From Saccharomonospora amisosensis (GTDB taxonomy: Bacteria; Actinomycetota; Actinomycetes; Mycobacteriales; Pseudonocardiaceae), in contig NZ_JAAOYM010000001.1 of the NCBI RefSeq assembly GCF_011761185.1, positions 2,356,001 through 2,420,000 on the forward strand: a stretch of 64,000 bases of DNA, in the 5' to 3' direction. The number at the start of each line of letters is the position of its first letter. The stretch's first letter is position 1. Shown here in pieces: positions 8,010 through 16,241 of the stretch. A model generated the notes under the pieces. That model worked only from the letters and a program-made list of their open reading frames with translations. It was not told the DNA's origin and did no database searches. The translations under genes and the position numbers were made by a program.

Positions 8010-8856
8010 GTGGCGCATCCCACTCGGCGAGTGGGTGGACGACTTCGTCGACTGGCTGCTCGACAACTTCCGGCCCGTGCTCAGCGGGATCCGCGATTTC
8101 CTGGTGTGGTCGTTCGAGGAGTTGTCCAGCCTGCTGACGCTGCCGCCGGCCTGGGCGATGATCCTCATCCTCGGTGCGCTCGCGTGGCTGGCACGTGGTT
8201 GGAAGCTGGGGATCGGCGGAGCGCTGTCGCTGCTGTTCATCATGCTGATCGACCAGTGGGACAACGCGATGCAGACGCTGGCGCTGGTGATCATCACAGT
8301 GGTCGTGGCGGCGGTGCTGGCGGTTCCGATCGGCATCCTCGCCGCTCGATATCGCGTCGTGAGCAACGTCTTGCGGCCGGTGCTGGACCTCATGCAGACC
8401 ATGCCGCCGCTGGTGTACCTCATTCCCGGAGTGGTGCTGATCGGCGTCGGGCCGCAGGCGGGCATGGTGGCGACCGTGATCTTCGCGATGCCGCCGGGTA
8501 TCCGGCTCACCGAGTTGGGCATCCGGCAGGTCGATTCCGAGGTGGTGGAGGCCGGGCATGCCTTCGGCAGCACGCCGGGTGCCATCCTGCGCAACATCCA
8601 GCTTCCGCTGGCCATGCCGACGATCATGGCAGGGATCAACCAGGTCATCATGCTGTCGCTGTCGATGGTGGTGCTTGCCGGGTTCGTCGGCGCACCGGGG
8701 CTGGGCCAGCAGGTGCTTTCCGCTATTTCCCAATTGGACGTCGGCCTCGGTGTCGAGGCCGGGCTGTCCGTGGTGATCCTCGCGATCTACCTGGACAGGG
8801 TGACCGCGGCTCTCGGGTCGCGGTCGGCGGTCGCGCGTCTGCAGAAGACCGCGTGA
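8002..8856 (+). CDS. proW: Glycine betaine/proline ABC transporter, permease
   Basis: The membrane subunit, 284 residues, with about six hydrophobic helices. The binding-protein-dependent transport loop (EAGHAFGSTPGAILRNIQLP, about residues 183-202) is the EAA motif that contacts the ATPase. The N-terminal region (EWRIPLGEWVDDFVDWLLDN) matches the soluble leader of ProW-type permeases. It starts with GTG inside the end of the ATPase gene, preceded by GGGGAGG at 7989-7995. Most similar in design to ProW/OpuAB proteins for glycine betaine and proline betaine. Confidence 0.93.
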   Translation: MDEWRIPLGEWVDDFVDWLLDNFRPVLSGIRDFLVWSFEELSSLLTLPPAWAMILILGALAWLARGWKLGIGGALSLLFIMLIDQWDNAMQTLALVIITVVVAAVLAVPIGILAARYRVVSNVLRPVLDLMQTMPPLVYLIPGVVLIGVGPQAGMVATVIFAMPPGIRLTELGIRQVDSEVVEAGHAFGSTPGAILRNIQLPLAMPTIMAGINQVIMLSLSMVVLAGFVGAPGLGQQVLSAISQLDVGLGVEAGLSVVILAIYLDRVTAALGSRSAVARLQKTA

Positions 8857-8918
8857 GCCGTCACGAGCGAACAGTCACAACGCGGGTAACCAGTTCGGAT
8901 GCCCTAGGAGAGATTGAG

Positions 8919-9854
8919 ATGCGAGTGAGCAAGTTCGGAAGGTCCGCGCGACTGATCGCCGGGCTCGCCGCCGGTGCGCTGCTGCTGGCCGCCTGCGGTG
9001 GCGGTGACGGCGGCGACGGAGACCAGCAGGCGGGCCAGGGCGGCGAAGGTTCGCTGCAGGGCCAGGACATCACCATCGGTGTGTTCAACGGGTGGGAGGA
9101 AGGCATCGCCGCTTCCTACCTGTGGGGCCACATCCTGGAGCAGGAAGGGGCCAACGTCAGCTACGAGACCGCCGATCCCGGCCCCATCTACGCGGGCGTG
9201 GCGCAGGGCCAGTTCGACGTGTCGTTCGACGCGTGGCTGCCCGCCACCCACGAGGACTACTGGAAGGAACACGGCGAGGACCTGGAGGACCTCGGGGTCT
9301 GGTACGACAACGCGCCGCTGACCATCGCGGTGAACGAGGACGCGCCCATCCAGTCGCTGGACGAACTGGCCGGTGCGGCCGACCAGTTCGGCGGCAAGAT
9401 CGTCGGGATCGAGCCGGGCGCCGGGCTGACGAAGATCACCAAGGAGCAGGTGATCCCGCAGTACGGCCTGGAGAACATGAAACTGGTCGAGTCCTCCACT
9501 CCGGCCATGCTGGCCGAGCTGCAGGGCGCCATCGACAGGGGCGAGAACGTGGTGGTCACGCTGTGGCGGCCGCACTGGGCCTACGACGCGTTCCCGATCC
9601 GCGACCTGAAGGACCCGAAGAACGCGCTCGGCGACCCCGAGGAGATTCACTCCTTCGCGCGTCCAGGGTTCTCCGAGGACCTGCCGCAGGCCGCCGAGTG
9701 GATCGGCAACTTCAAGATGACCGACGAGCAGCTCAGCTCACTCGAGAAGATCATGTTCTTCGAGAACAAGGGTGAGAAGAACGCCGAGTCGGTCGAGCAG
9801 TGGCTCAAGGACAACCCCGACTTCATCGACTCGCTGAAGGCGGGCAAGCTCTAA
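8919..9854 (+). CDS. proX: Glycine betaine ABC transporter, substrate-binding lipoprotein
   Basis: The extracellular receptor of the importer, 311 residues, of the OpuAC family. A lipoprotein signal with lipobox LLAAC (Cys about residue 24) is followed by a glycine/aspartate/glutamine-rich linker. The mature domain starts DITIGVFNGWEEGIAASYLW; several tryptophans (for example SFDAWLPATHEDYW and TLWRPHWAY) are of the kind that build the aromatic cage for quaternary ammonium groups. The ATG follows AGGAGAGATTG. It lies 62 bp after the permease and is closed by a strong terminator, so it ends the operon. Confidence 0.94.
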   Translation: MRVSKFGRSARLIAGLAAGALLLAACGGGDGGDGDQQAGQGGEGSLQGQDITIGVFNGWEEGIAASYLWGHILEQEGANVSYETADPGPIYAGVAQGQFDVSFDAWLPATHEDYWKEHGEDLEDLGVWYDNAPLTIAVNEDAPIQSLDELAGAADQFGGKIVGIEPGAGLTKITKEQVIPQYGLENMKLVESSTPAMLAELQGAIDRGENVVVTLWRPHWAYDAFPIRDLKDPKNALGDPEEIHSFARPGFSEDLPQAAEWIGNFKMTDEQLSSLEKIMFFENKGEKNAESVEQWLKDNPDFIDSLKAGKL

Positions 9855-9865
9855 CCGAGCCGGCG

Positions 9866-9909
9866 AAACGGCCGCCCTCCCACCTCGCGTCGTGGGAGGG
9901 CGGCCGTTT
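9866..9909. terminator. Bidirectional intrinsic terminator
   Basis: Perfect 18-bp arms (AAACGGCCGCCCTCCCAC at 9866-9883 and its complement at 9892-9909) enclose an 8-base loop. TTTT follows on the plus strand, and the AAA of the left arm gives a T run on the minus strand. It serves the transporter operon and the convergent gene at 9917-10408. Confidence 0.9.
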
Positions 9910-9916
9910 TCGCGTT

Positions 9917-10408
9917 TCAGGGACGTTGCTGCGACGGCGAGTACGCAGGCTCGTCGGGTGGGACGAGCGTGCCGAGGTCGATCGGATCTTCGTCCGAGGC
10001 GTCGATCGACGACTGGATACCCGGCGCGATGACGGGCGACTCCGGCGGCCGGGGGTGCGACTCCATGGCCCTGCGCTCCACCATCTCGGCGCGGGAGTCC
10101 ACCGCGTCCACCTCGGCGGTAGGCCGCACCGGCTGCTGGGTCACCACCACGGTCACATCCTCGCCCGGCCGCGTGGCCGGTGGCGCGGTGGTGCCGCCCG
10201 CCGTGCTCGCCGGGGTGAGGGTGCGCAGCCGCAGGTCACGGATCTCGTCGAGTACCGACTGCGTGGCCGCGGGCCGATCGGAAACCGCTTCGGGTTCACG
10301 TGACTCGGGGGAGGGCCACAGCGCGACCGTCAGCACGGTTGCGGGCACGGCGGCGCCGAGCAGCCCCACCGAGGTCCACAGTGCACGCCGAGCGGGGATT
10401 CTTCGCAT
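9917..10408 (-). CDS. Hypothetical membrane-anchored protein
   Basis: A 163-residue protein with a single N-terminal hydrophobic helix after MRRIPARR (about residues 10-31), so it is either anchored with its C terminus outside or secreted. The rest is proline/threonine/acid rich and looks largely disordered, with a short helical stretch (VLDEIRDLRLRTL, about 52-64). I do not recognise a domain. A ribosome site (GAGAGGAC) lies about 12 bases before the ATG. It ends at the shared terminator with proX and sits 92 bp downstream of the thiolase fusion stop, transcribed in the same direction. Confidence 0.7.
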   Translation of the reverse strand: MRRIPARRALWTSVGLLGAAVPATVLTVALWPSPESREPEAVSDRPAATQSVLDEIRDLRLRTLTPASTAGGTTAPPATRPGEDVTVVVTQQPVRPTAEVDAVDSRAEMVERRAMESHPRPPESPVIAPGIQSSIDASDEDPIDLGTLVPPDEPAYSPSQQRP

Positions 10409-10500
10409 GTGTGCCAGGTCCTCTCGTCTGCCGAAGCGGCGGTCCGGACATTCCGGACGCGCGGGAGCAACCTACCAGGCGGGTCGGGGCGCGGCAGCCG

Positions 10501-12873
10501 TCACCGGTTGCGCCACACCGGAGGTCGCTTCTGCGCGAACGCGGTGATGCCTTCGATGGTGTCCGCGCTGACGAGCAGGTCGTCCATCGCGCTGGTCGGG
10601 TGGGTGACCGCGTCGATGACGTCAGGTATGCCCTGGGTCTGTTCCATGACCTGCAGCGAAGCCCGCACCGAGGTGGGGGAGCCCTCCAGGATCTCCGCGG
10701 CGAGCTCTCTCGCCGCCCGCAGCGCGGTGCCCTGCTCGACGACCCGGTTGACCAGTCCCCAGTGCTGTGCCTGCTGCGCGCTGATCCGCTTGCCGGTGAG
10801 GATCATCTCGCTCGCCACCTTGGGCGGCACGGTCCTCGGTAGCCTGATCAGACCACCGGCGCCCGCGATGAGGCCCACACGCACCTCGCTGAGCGCTAAC
10901 TGCGCGGTCTCGTCGGCGACGACGAGATGGCAGGCCAGCGCGATCTCCAGGCCGCCTCCCATGGCGAAGCCGTTCACCGCGGCGATCACCGGCTTGTGCA
11001 TCTGGCGCCTGCTGGTCAGCCCCGCGAAGCCGTTCTTGGGCACCCACAACTGCTTGCCGGAGGCGGAGTACATCAGGTCGTTGCCCGCGCTGAACGCCTT
11101 GTCCCCTGCACCGGTGAGGATCGCCACCCACAGCTCGTCGTCGGCGAAGTAGGCGTCGAAGATCTCGTCCAGTTCCTGATTGGCCGGTGGGTGCAGGCTG
11201 TTGCGGGACTCCGGCCGGTTGATGGTGATCTCCAGTACGTGCCCGTCCCTGCGGACCTCGACGAACTCGTACCGCTCCCGCAGTACCTTGGGCCTCGGCG
11301 GGAACAGCTCGTCCATCCGCTCGGCCGTGGTGGTGACACGGTTGCCGAACCCGAAGGAACGCGCGTAGACCCGCGTGCCGATCGGCTCGCCCGTAACCAG
11401 CCGGTCGAGGAGCTCCTCGTCCTCGCTGTGATTGGTGGCGACGAAGCGACGCCCGTCGGCCTCAAGCCTGCCGACCACCACCGCGGTGCGCTTGCCGTCA
11501 CGGCCGTACTTGACGGTGTAGGTCTCGATGGTGGCCCAACCGTCGGCCTGCGGGGCGTGGCCGGGAGCGGGCCAGGAGTCGATCTCGGCCTGGATCTCGG
11601 CACTGGTGTCCGCACGCCAGTTGACCGGCGTCGTGGAGTACACGCCGACGGAGTACTTGCTGAGCATGCCGCCGTTGGCCCCGACGAGGCCGTAGCCGCC
11701 CGGCCGCTGCCGCAGCCGCGACACGGTCTCGGCGATGGCGTGCATGGAGTAGTTGTTGCCCGGACCGCCGAAGAACGGAAGGCCACCCGTGACGGTCAGG
11801 CCGCGTGGGTCGTCGGTGGCCAGTCCCAGCCCGTCGCAGACGGCGAACACCGCGATCGGGAAGCAGCTGTACAGGTCGATGCTGTCCAGGTCGGCGACGG
11901 TGATGCCCGCGGTCCGCAGCGCGTGTTCCACTGCCAGCACGGCGGCGGGCGCCCTGCTGAGATCCTCTCGCTCGAACAGCGGGCGCTCGCGCGTGTCGGC
12001 GTGCCCATGCAGGAACACCCAGTTCGCCCGAGGCACGCCGAGTCGCTCCGCGGCCCCCACCGACATCACCAGCACGGCCGCGGCCTGGTTCACCTTCTCC
12101 CGCGCCACCAGGTATCGCGGGTAGGGGTCCACGATCGGCCGGTTGGACTCCGACGGCGTGGCCAGTTCCCGTGCGTCGTGCTCGAAGGGCGCCGCCGCGT
12201 GCGGGTTCGTGGCGGCGACCTTGGTGAACGGGGCGAACAACTCGCCCATCGCGATGGCGTAGTCCTCCCGCGACAGCTTCAGCCGCGCCCGCCTGGCGTT
12301 CTCGAAAAGCGCGTACTGCGCGGGCACGTCGGCCAGGCCGTGGTCCAGTTGCTCGCGGGTGATGAGGCCTTGCAGGCCGAAGCCGCGATCTTCCAGGCTT
12401 GCATCGACGTGCTCGGTGAAGTCGGGCTTGTCGTCGGCGCTTGCCAGGTGCTGCACGGTGGAGATCGCCTCGGACCCGAACGCCAGCGCGACCTCACTGC
12501 CGCCCGCCGCGATGGTGGCGGCCAGTTCGGTGATCAGGTGTTGCGGCCCCTGCCCGCCGGACACCTCGAGGACGGCCCTCGCGGGGGAGGCGCCGACTCG
12601 GTTGGCGACGGAGCGCGGGTAGTTGTCCGACCGGCCAAGCGGTGCGCTCGCGACCGGGCTGGAGTTCTCGAACTGCCGGATGCCCGCCACGGTGTCGACC
12701 GCACCGGCGAGCGCACCCTCGTCCGCACCGGCGTCGCGCAGCGCCGCCCGCACCGCCTGCGCGGCAAGGTCCACAGCGGACAGTCCCTTGTAGCCCGGCT
12801 CGCCGATCCGCTCGCTGAACTGGCCGGCGCCGACAACGACGGGCGTGCTCGGGTCGAGTTCGGTGCCGGTCAT
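10501..12873 (-). CDS. Thiolase-like acetyl-CoA acetyltransferase fused to enoyl-CoA hydratase
   Basis: A single 790-residue reading frame with two enzymes. Residues about 8-500 are a thiolase-superfamily acetyl-CoA acetyltransferase: SGGQGPQ near 105, DLYSCFPIAVFAV near 340, GGLPFFGGPGNNYSMHAIA near 365, then the extra C-terminal domain (YTVKYGRDGKRTAVVVG). The usual first nucleophilic cysteine is not evident at SGGQGPQ. Residues about 530-790 are a crotonase: GGGLEIALAC and LSEVRVG keep both glutamates used for hydration. A bifunctional beta-oxidation step, or channelling between hydratase and C-C cleavage, is likely. It overlaps the upstream metallo-hydrolase by 4 bp and shares its promoter. 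Confidence 0.85.
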   Translation of the reverse strand: MTGTELDPSTPVVVGAGQFSERIGEPGYKGLSAVDLAAQAVRAALRDAGADEGALAGAVDTVAGIRQFENSSPVASAPLGRSDNYPRSVANRVGASPARAVLEVSGGQGPQHLITELAATIAAGGSEVALAFGSEAISTVQHLASADDKPDFTEHVDASLEDRGFGLQGLITREQLDHGLADVPAQYALFENARRARLKLSREDYAIAMGELFAPFTKVAATNPHAAAPFEHDARELATPSESNRPIVDPYPRYLVAREKVNQAAAVLVMSVGAAERLGVPRANWVFLHGHADTRERPLFEREDLSRAPAAVLAVEHALRTAGITVADLDSIDLYSCFPIAVFAVCDGLGLATDDPRGLTVTGGLPFFGGPGNNYSMHAIAETVSRLRQRPGGYGLVGANGGMLSKYSVGVYSTTPVNWRADTSAEIQAEIDSWPAPGHAPQADGWATIETYTVKYGRDGKRTAVVVGRLEADGRRFVATNHSEDEELLDRLVTGEPIGTRVYARSFGFGNRVTTTAERMDELFPPRPKVLRERYEFVEVRRDGHVLEITINRPESRNSLHPPANQELDEIFDAYFADDELWVAILTGAGDKAFSAGNDLMYSASGKQLWVPKNGFAGLTSRRQMHKPVIAAVNGFAMGGGLEIALACHLVVADETAQLALSEVRVGLIAGAGGLIRLPRTVPPKVASEMILTGKRISAQQAQHWGLVNRVVEQGTALRAARELAAEILEGSPTSVRASLQVMEQTQGIPDVIDAVTHPTSAMDDLLVSADTIEGITAFAQKRPPVWRNR

Positions 12874-13994
12874 GCTGTGCTCCTGTGCGTCGAGTCGGCG
12901 GCGCGGGTACGCCGAACGCGGAGGGTGGTCGTCGTGGTGTCGGGCGGCAGCCAGGCGATATCACCGAGCCCGACCAGGTAGTCCAGGTGCGCGGTGGTCT
13001 CCGCGATCGCGCCGAACCGCATCATCCCGATGTCGGCCCACGGGCGGGACCAGGTCAGCTGCTCGGCGACCTGCCACAGCGTCGGTTCGACGAGGCCGTC
13101 GACGACCTCCAGGATCTCGGCGCAGCGCTGCGCGTGGTGCAGGCGTAGTTGCCGCGCCCGCGCCGCTATGCCGCGGAACCGGTACTCGTGGGCGGGCAGC
13201 GCGTCGTGGTCGTCGTAGTCGGCCGTGCGGTCCAGCGACTCCAGGAAGCGGCGAAGCGGTGCGTCGGTGGACGCGGGGTGCATGCCGATGTTCGGTGTGA
13301 TGCGCGGCAGCACGTGGTCGCCGGTCAGCAGCACCCGCGCGTCCGGCTCCTGTAGGCACAGGTGTCCGGGGGTGTGGCCGGGCGTCCACACGGCGCGCAG
13401 CCTGCGGCCCTTGACGGGGGCCAGCTCGCCGTCTTCGAGCAGCACGTCCGGTTCGGCCATCGCCTTGCCTCTGGGGTCGGACTCGGAGCCGAGGGTGCCC
13501 AGCAGTTGCGCGATGTCGGTCTCGGCCGCGCCGAGCACCCGCAACCAGTCGGCGGTGCCGTCGCGGTGTTCGCGTTCGGATGCGGCCAGGCGCTGCGGAA
13601 GCGTGTCCCGCTCGGCCGGGTGCATGGCGATCCACGCACCGGACTGCTCGCGCAGCTTCGTCGAAAGGCCGTGGTGGTCCGGATGGACGTGGGTGGCCAC
13701 GATGCCGGTGATGTCAGTGACCGAGGCGCCGGCGTGTTCGAGTCCGGTGAGCAGCGTCTGCCAGCCTTCCTCGGCGTCCCAGCCCGGGTCGACGACGACG
13801 AGGCCGTCGGCACTGGGGACGAGGTAGCTGAGCGTGTAGCGCAGCGGGTTGTCAGGGATCGGCACGGGAACGGACCAGATGCCGCCACGCAGTCGTTCGA
13901 CGGGTGGCAGCGTCTTGCGCTGCCACGCCGCGCGCTGCAGCGTGCCGAGCACAGTGATCCGCGAGACGTCCCTGGCGCAGGGATCAGTCGCCAT
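12870..13994 (-). CDS. MBL-fold metallo-hydrolase
   Basis: A 374-residue zinc hydrolase with the metal motif HVHPDHHG near residue 110, TPGHTPGHLCL near 210 and GDHVLPR near 230. The C-terminal 90 residues form a helical domain seen in larger glyoxalase-like MBL proteins. It is the first gene of the unit with the thiolase-hydratase fusion (ATGA overlap), so a role in acyl-CoA or thioester metabolism is likely. It faces a TetR gene across palindromes at 14012-14062, the expected arrangement for local repression. Confidence 0.85.
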   Translation of the reverse strand: MATDPCARDVSRITVLGTLQRAAWQRKTLPPVERLRGGIWSVPVPIPDNPLRYTLSYLVPSADGLVVVDPGWDAEEGWQTLLTGLEHAGASVTDITGIVATHVHPDHHGLSTKLREQSGAWIAMHPAERDTLPQRLAASEREHRDGTADWLRVLGAAETDIAQLLGTLGSESDPRGKAMAEPDVLLEDGELAPVKGRRLRAVWTPGHTPGHLCLQEPDARVLLTGDHVLPRITPNIGMHPASTDAPLRRFLESLDRTADYDDHDALPAHEYRFRGIAARARQLRLHHAQRCAEILEVVDGLVEPTLWQVAEQLTWSRPWADIGMMRFGAIAETTAHLDYLVGLGDIAWLPPDTTTTTLRVRRTRAADSTHRSTA

Positions 13995-14011
13995 TGCTCA
14001 CCGACTTTTCT

Positions 14012-14026
14012 AGACGGATTTCGTCT
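14012..14026. promoter_or_regulatory. Candidate TetR operator 1
   Basis: AGACG (14012-14016), GATTT, CGTCT (14022-14026) is a perfect inverted repeat 18 bp before the start of the metallo-hydrolase gene and within the divergent promoter region shared with the TetR gene. Confidence 0.5.
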
Positions 14027-14048
14027 GAAACAATGGCCACACGATAAC

Positions 14049-14062
14049 GTCGTGTGGACGAC
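14049..14062. promoter_or_regulatory. Candidate TetR operator 2
   Basis: GTCGT (14049-14053), GTGG, ACGAC (14058-14062) is a second perfect inverted repeat, 37 bp from the first, midway between the divergent starts. Its half-site (CGTC/GACG type) resembles that of operator 1. Confidence 0.45.
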
Positions 14063-14113
14063 CGTTCAACGAGCGCTTGATCACGTGTCGGGCGGGTTTG
14101 GCGAGCTGCGGGT

Positions 14114-14791
14114 ATGGCGAGTAATCCTCGGGTGACGGCGGCGGACACCTCCAATCTCGGCCGTCCACGTGATCCCGGGGTGGACCGGCGAGTGCTCCGT
14201 GCCGCGGCGGAGGTCTTCGGCGAGAGCGGCTGGGGCAGCTTCACCGTCGACGCGGTGGCCCGCAGGGCGGGCGTCGGCAAGGCATCGATCTACCTGCGCT
14301 GGCCAAACAAGGAGGCGCTGCTTTCCAGCGCGCTGGCGGCCCTGGTCGGCCGGGTCTCCGACATCGACACCGGCTCGGTGCGGCACGACCTCGTGCGGCT
14401 CGCCGAGCAGATGCTGAAGTCCTACTTCGGTATCTCCGGCCGTGCCACCGTGCGACTGATGCTGGAAGCGGGCCGCATTCCCGGTGTTTCGCACACGCTG
14501 GAGCGGCTGCGCGAGTCGCAGGTGCTCGCGGCGCGGGCGATCGTGCGGCGTGGCATCGCCAGGGCAGAGTTGCGTGAGGACGCCAGCGTGACCCTGCTGC
14601 TGGACGCGATCTGCGGTGGCTGCCTCAACCACGTGCTGGCCACACCCGACCACCTTCGCGACGAGGTCGGGGCGCGGCTGGCCGACTACGCGGGCGAGCT
14701 GGTGGACTTCGTGCTCGGCTCCGTCGTCTCCCTTCCCGTCTCCTCCTCGTCCACCACCTCGACTCCTCCGGGGCGACGTTCGTCCGAATAG
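14114..14791 (+). CDS. TetR family transcriptional regulator
   Basis: A 225-residue repressor. The helix-turn-helix lies at about residues 40-65 (GSFTVDAVARRAGVGKASIYLRWPNKEALL), typical of TetR proteins; the C-terminal ligand domain is helical and ends in a serine/threonine-rich tail. It is divergent from the metallo-hydrolase/thiolase-hydratase unit and most likely represses it and itself through the palindromes at 14012-14062. The ligand could be an acyl-CoA or pathway substrate; this is inference. Confidence 0.88.
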   Translation: MASNPRVTAADTSNLGRPRDPGVDRRVLRAAAEVFGESGWGSFTVDAVARRAGVGKASIYLRWPNKEALLSSALAALVGRVSDIDTGSVRHDLVRLAEQMLKSYFGISGRATVRLMLEAGRIPGVSHTLERLRESQVLAARAIVRRGIARAELREDASVTLLLDAICGGCLNHVLATPDHLRDEVGARLADYAGELVDFVLGSVVSLPVSSSSTTSTPPGRRSSE

Positions 14792-14800
14792 CCGATTGTG

Positions 14801-14814
14801 GTGACGCTCGTCAC
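14801..14814. promoter_or_regulatory. CRP/FNR-type palindrome
   Basis: GTGACGCTCGTCAC has the GTGA-N6-TCAC core of the CRP family site (TGTGA-N6-TCACA) and is a perfect palindrome. It lies 66 bp upstream of the choice-of-anchor B gene, a suitable place for activation. Confidence 0.45.
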
Positions 14815-14880
14815 GGGTTTGGGTATCGGGACGCGCGAATTCGGGAGGAACCCGCGAATCGCGGAGAAACCGGAGGAGAC

Positions 14881-16161
14881 ATGAGAGCGAAGATCGCTAC
14901 CGCGACTATCGCGCTGCTGGCGGCGGCGGCCCTCGGGGCGCCATTCGCATGGGCGCACGAGCAGTCGTTCGACGAGGTCGAACCGCCCACACAGGCGGAA
15001 CGGCAAGCCGAACTTGACGCCGCCCCGCAAGGCCGGGCGAAGTGTGTCAACGGGACGGCGGCCGACACCTACGCCTGCGACGACATCGACATGCTCGACC
15101 ACCTCTGGCTCGAGGATCTCGGGCTCAGCTTCGCCAACGACATGTGGGGCTGGACCGACCCGTCGACCGGCAAGGACTACGCCATCGTCGGCGGTACCGA
15201 GGGAACGGTGTTCGTGGACATCAGCAGGCCCACCGACGCTCGCGTGGTGGGAACGCTGCCGGCTCACGTGCTCGATCCCGACCGTCCCTACTGGCGTGAC
15301 ATCAAGGTGTACGACAACCACGCGTTCGTGGTGTCAGAACAGAAACCGCACGGCATGCAGGTCTTCGACCTGACCCGGCTGCGACACGAGCGGGGTACCT
15401 ACACCGAAGACGCGCACTACGCCGGATTCGGCAACGCACACAACATCAACATCGACACCGAAGCCGGTGTCGCCTACGCCGTTGGCACCAGCACGTGCGA
15501 GGGCGGGTTGCACATGGTGAACATCTCACAGCCGACCGCGCCGGTACCAGCTGGATGCTATTCCGACCACGGCTACATCCACGACACGCAGTGCGTGACC
15601 TACGCGGGTCCGGACGAGGACTACGCCGGGCGTGAGATCTGCTTCAACTCCAACGCGGCGGCCGACGGGAACTTCGTGTCCATCGTGGACGTGACCGACA
15701 AGGCTGCACCGGTCGCGATCGCGCGGGTATCGTACGCCGACAACGGTTACAGCCACCAGGGCTGGCTCACCCCGGACCAGCGGTACTTCTTGCACGGTGA
15801 CGAGCTCGACGAGCTCGACCACGGCAACAACACCAGGACCCGGATCTGGGATATGTCCGATCTGGACAATCCGAGGCACATCGGGTCGTTCGACAACGAA
15901 ACCACCTCGATCGACCACAACATCTACACCGAACGCGGTCTCGCCTACGCGTCCAACTACACCTCGGGCCTTCGCGTCTACCACACCGGCAGGGTGGCTC
16001 AGGGTGAACTGAAGGAGGTCGGCTACTTCGACCTGTACCCCGAGAACGACAACGCATCGTTCGAGGGCGGTACGTGGAGCAACTTCCCGTACTTCAAGCG
16101 GGACGTGATCGGCGTCAGCAGCATGGATCGCGGGTTGTTCATCCTCAAGTTGCGGAACTGA
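14881..16161 (+). CDS. Secreted choice-of-anchor B family (LVIVD-repeat) protein
   Basis: A 426-residue exported protein with a Sec signal peptide cleaved around AFAWA-HEQ (residue 25). The mature chain is a beta-propeller built of repeated blades of the LVIVD kind: GTVFVDISRPTDARVVGTLP, GMQVFDLTRLR, GLHMVNISQPTAPVPAGCYS, FVSIVDVTDKAAPVAIARVS, RIWDMSDLDNPRHIG and GLFILKLRN at the end. The ATG is preceded by CGGAGGAG. The family is widespread in environmental bacteria but its function is not established. A CRP-like site upstream hints at metabolic control, and a strong hairpin ends the transcript. Confidence 0.88.
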   Translation: MRAKIATATIALLAAAALGAPFAWAHEQSFDEVEPPTQAERQAELDAAPQGRAKCVNGTAADTYACDDIDMLDHLWLEDLGLSFANDMWGWTDPSTGKDYAIVGGTEGTVFVDISRPTDARVVGTLPAHVLDPDRPYWRDIKVYDNHAFVVSEQKPHGMQVFDLTRLRHERGTYTEDAHYAGFGNAHNINIDTEAGVAYAVGTSTCEGGLHMVNISQPTAPVPAGCYSDHGYIHDTQCVTYAGPDEDYAGREICFNSNAAADGNFVSIVDVTDKAAPVAIARVSYADNGYSHQGWLTPDQRYFLHGDELDELDHGNNTRTRIWDMSDLDNPRHIGSFDNETTSIDHNIYTERGLAYASNYTSGLRVYHTGRVAQGELKEVGYFDLYPENDNASFEGGTWSNFPYFKRDVIGVSSMDRGLFILKLRN

Positions 16162-16182
16162 ACCGGACCTGCCCGCGTTACC

Positions 16183-16220
16183 CGTCGCGCCGCCCGGACC
16201 GCTGCCCGGGCGGCGCGACG
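16183..16220. terminator. Strong hairpin terminator between convergent genes
   Basis: Perfect 15-bp arms, CGTCGCGCCGCCCGG (16183-16197) and its complement (16206-16220), flank an 8-base loop. No T run follows, as is common in actinomycetes. It separates the choice-of-anchor gene from the convergent AMIN-like lipoprotein gene. Confidence 0.8.
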
Positions 16221-16241
16221 CTGGCACCGGGCAGGCGCGAT

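Noticed and set aside
10927-12981. 684-codon plus-strand frame opposite the thiolase-hydratase fusion
   Set aside because: Antisense shadow; the minus strand carries the recognisable domains and motifs.
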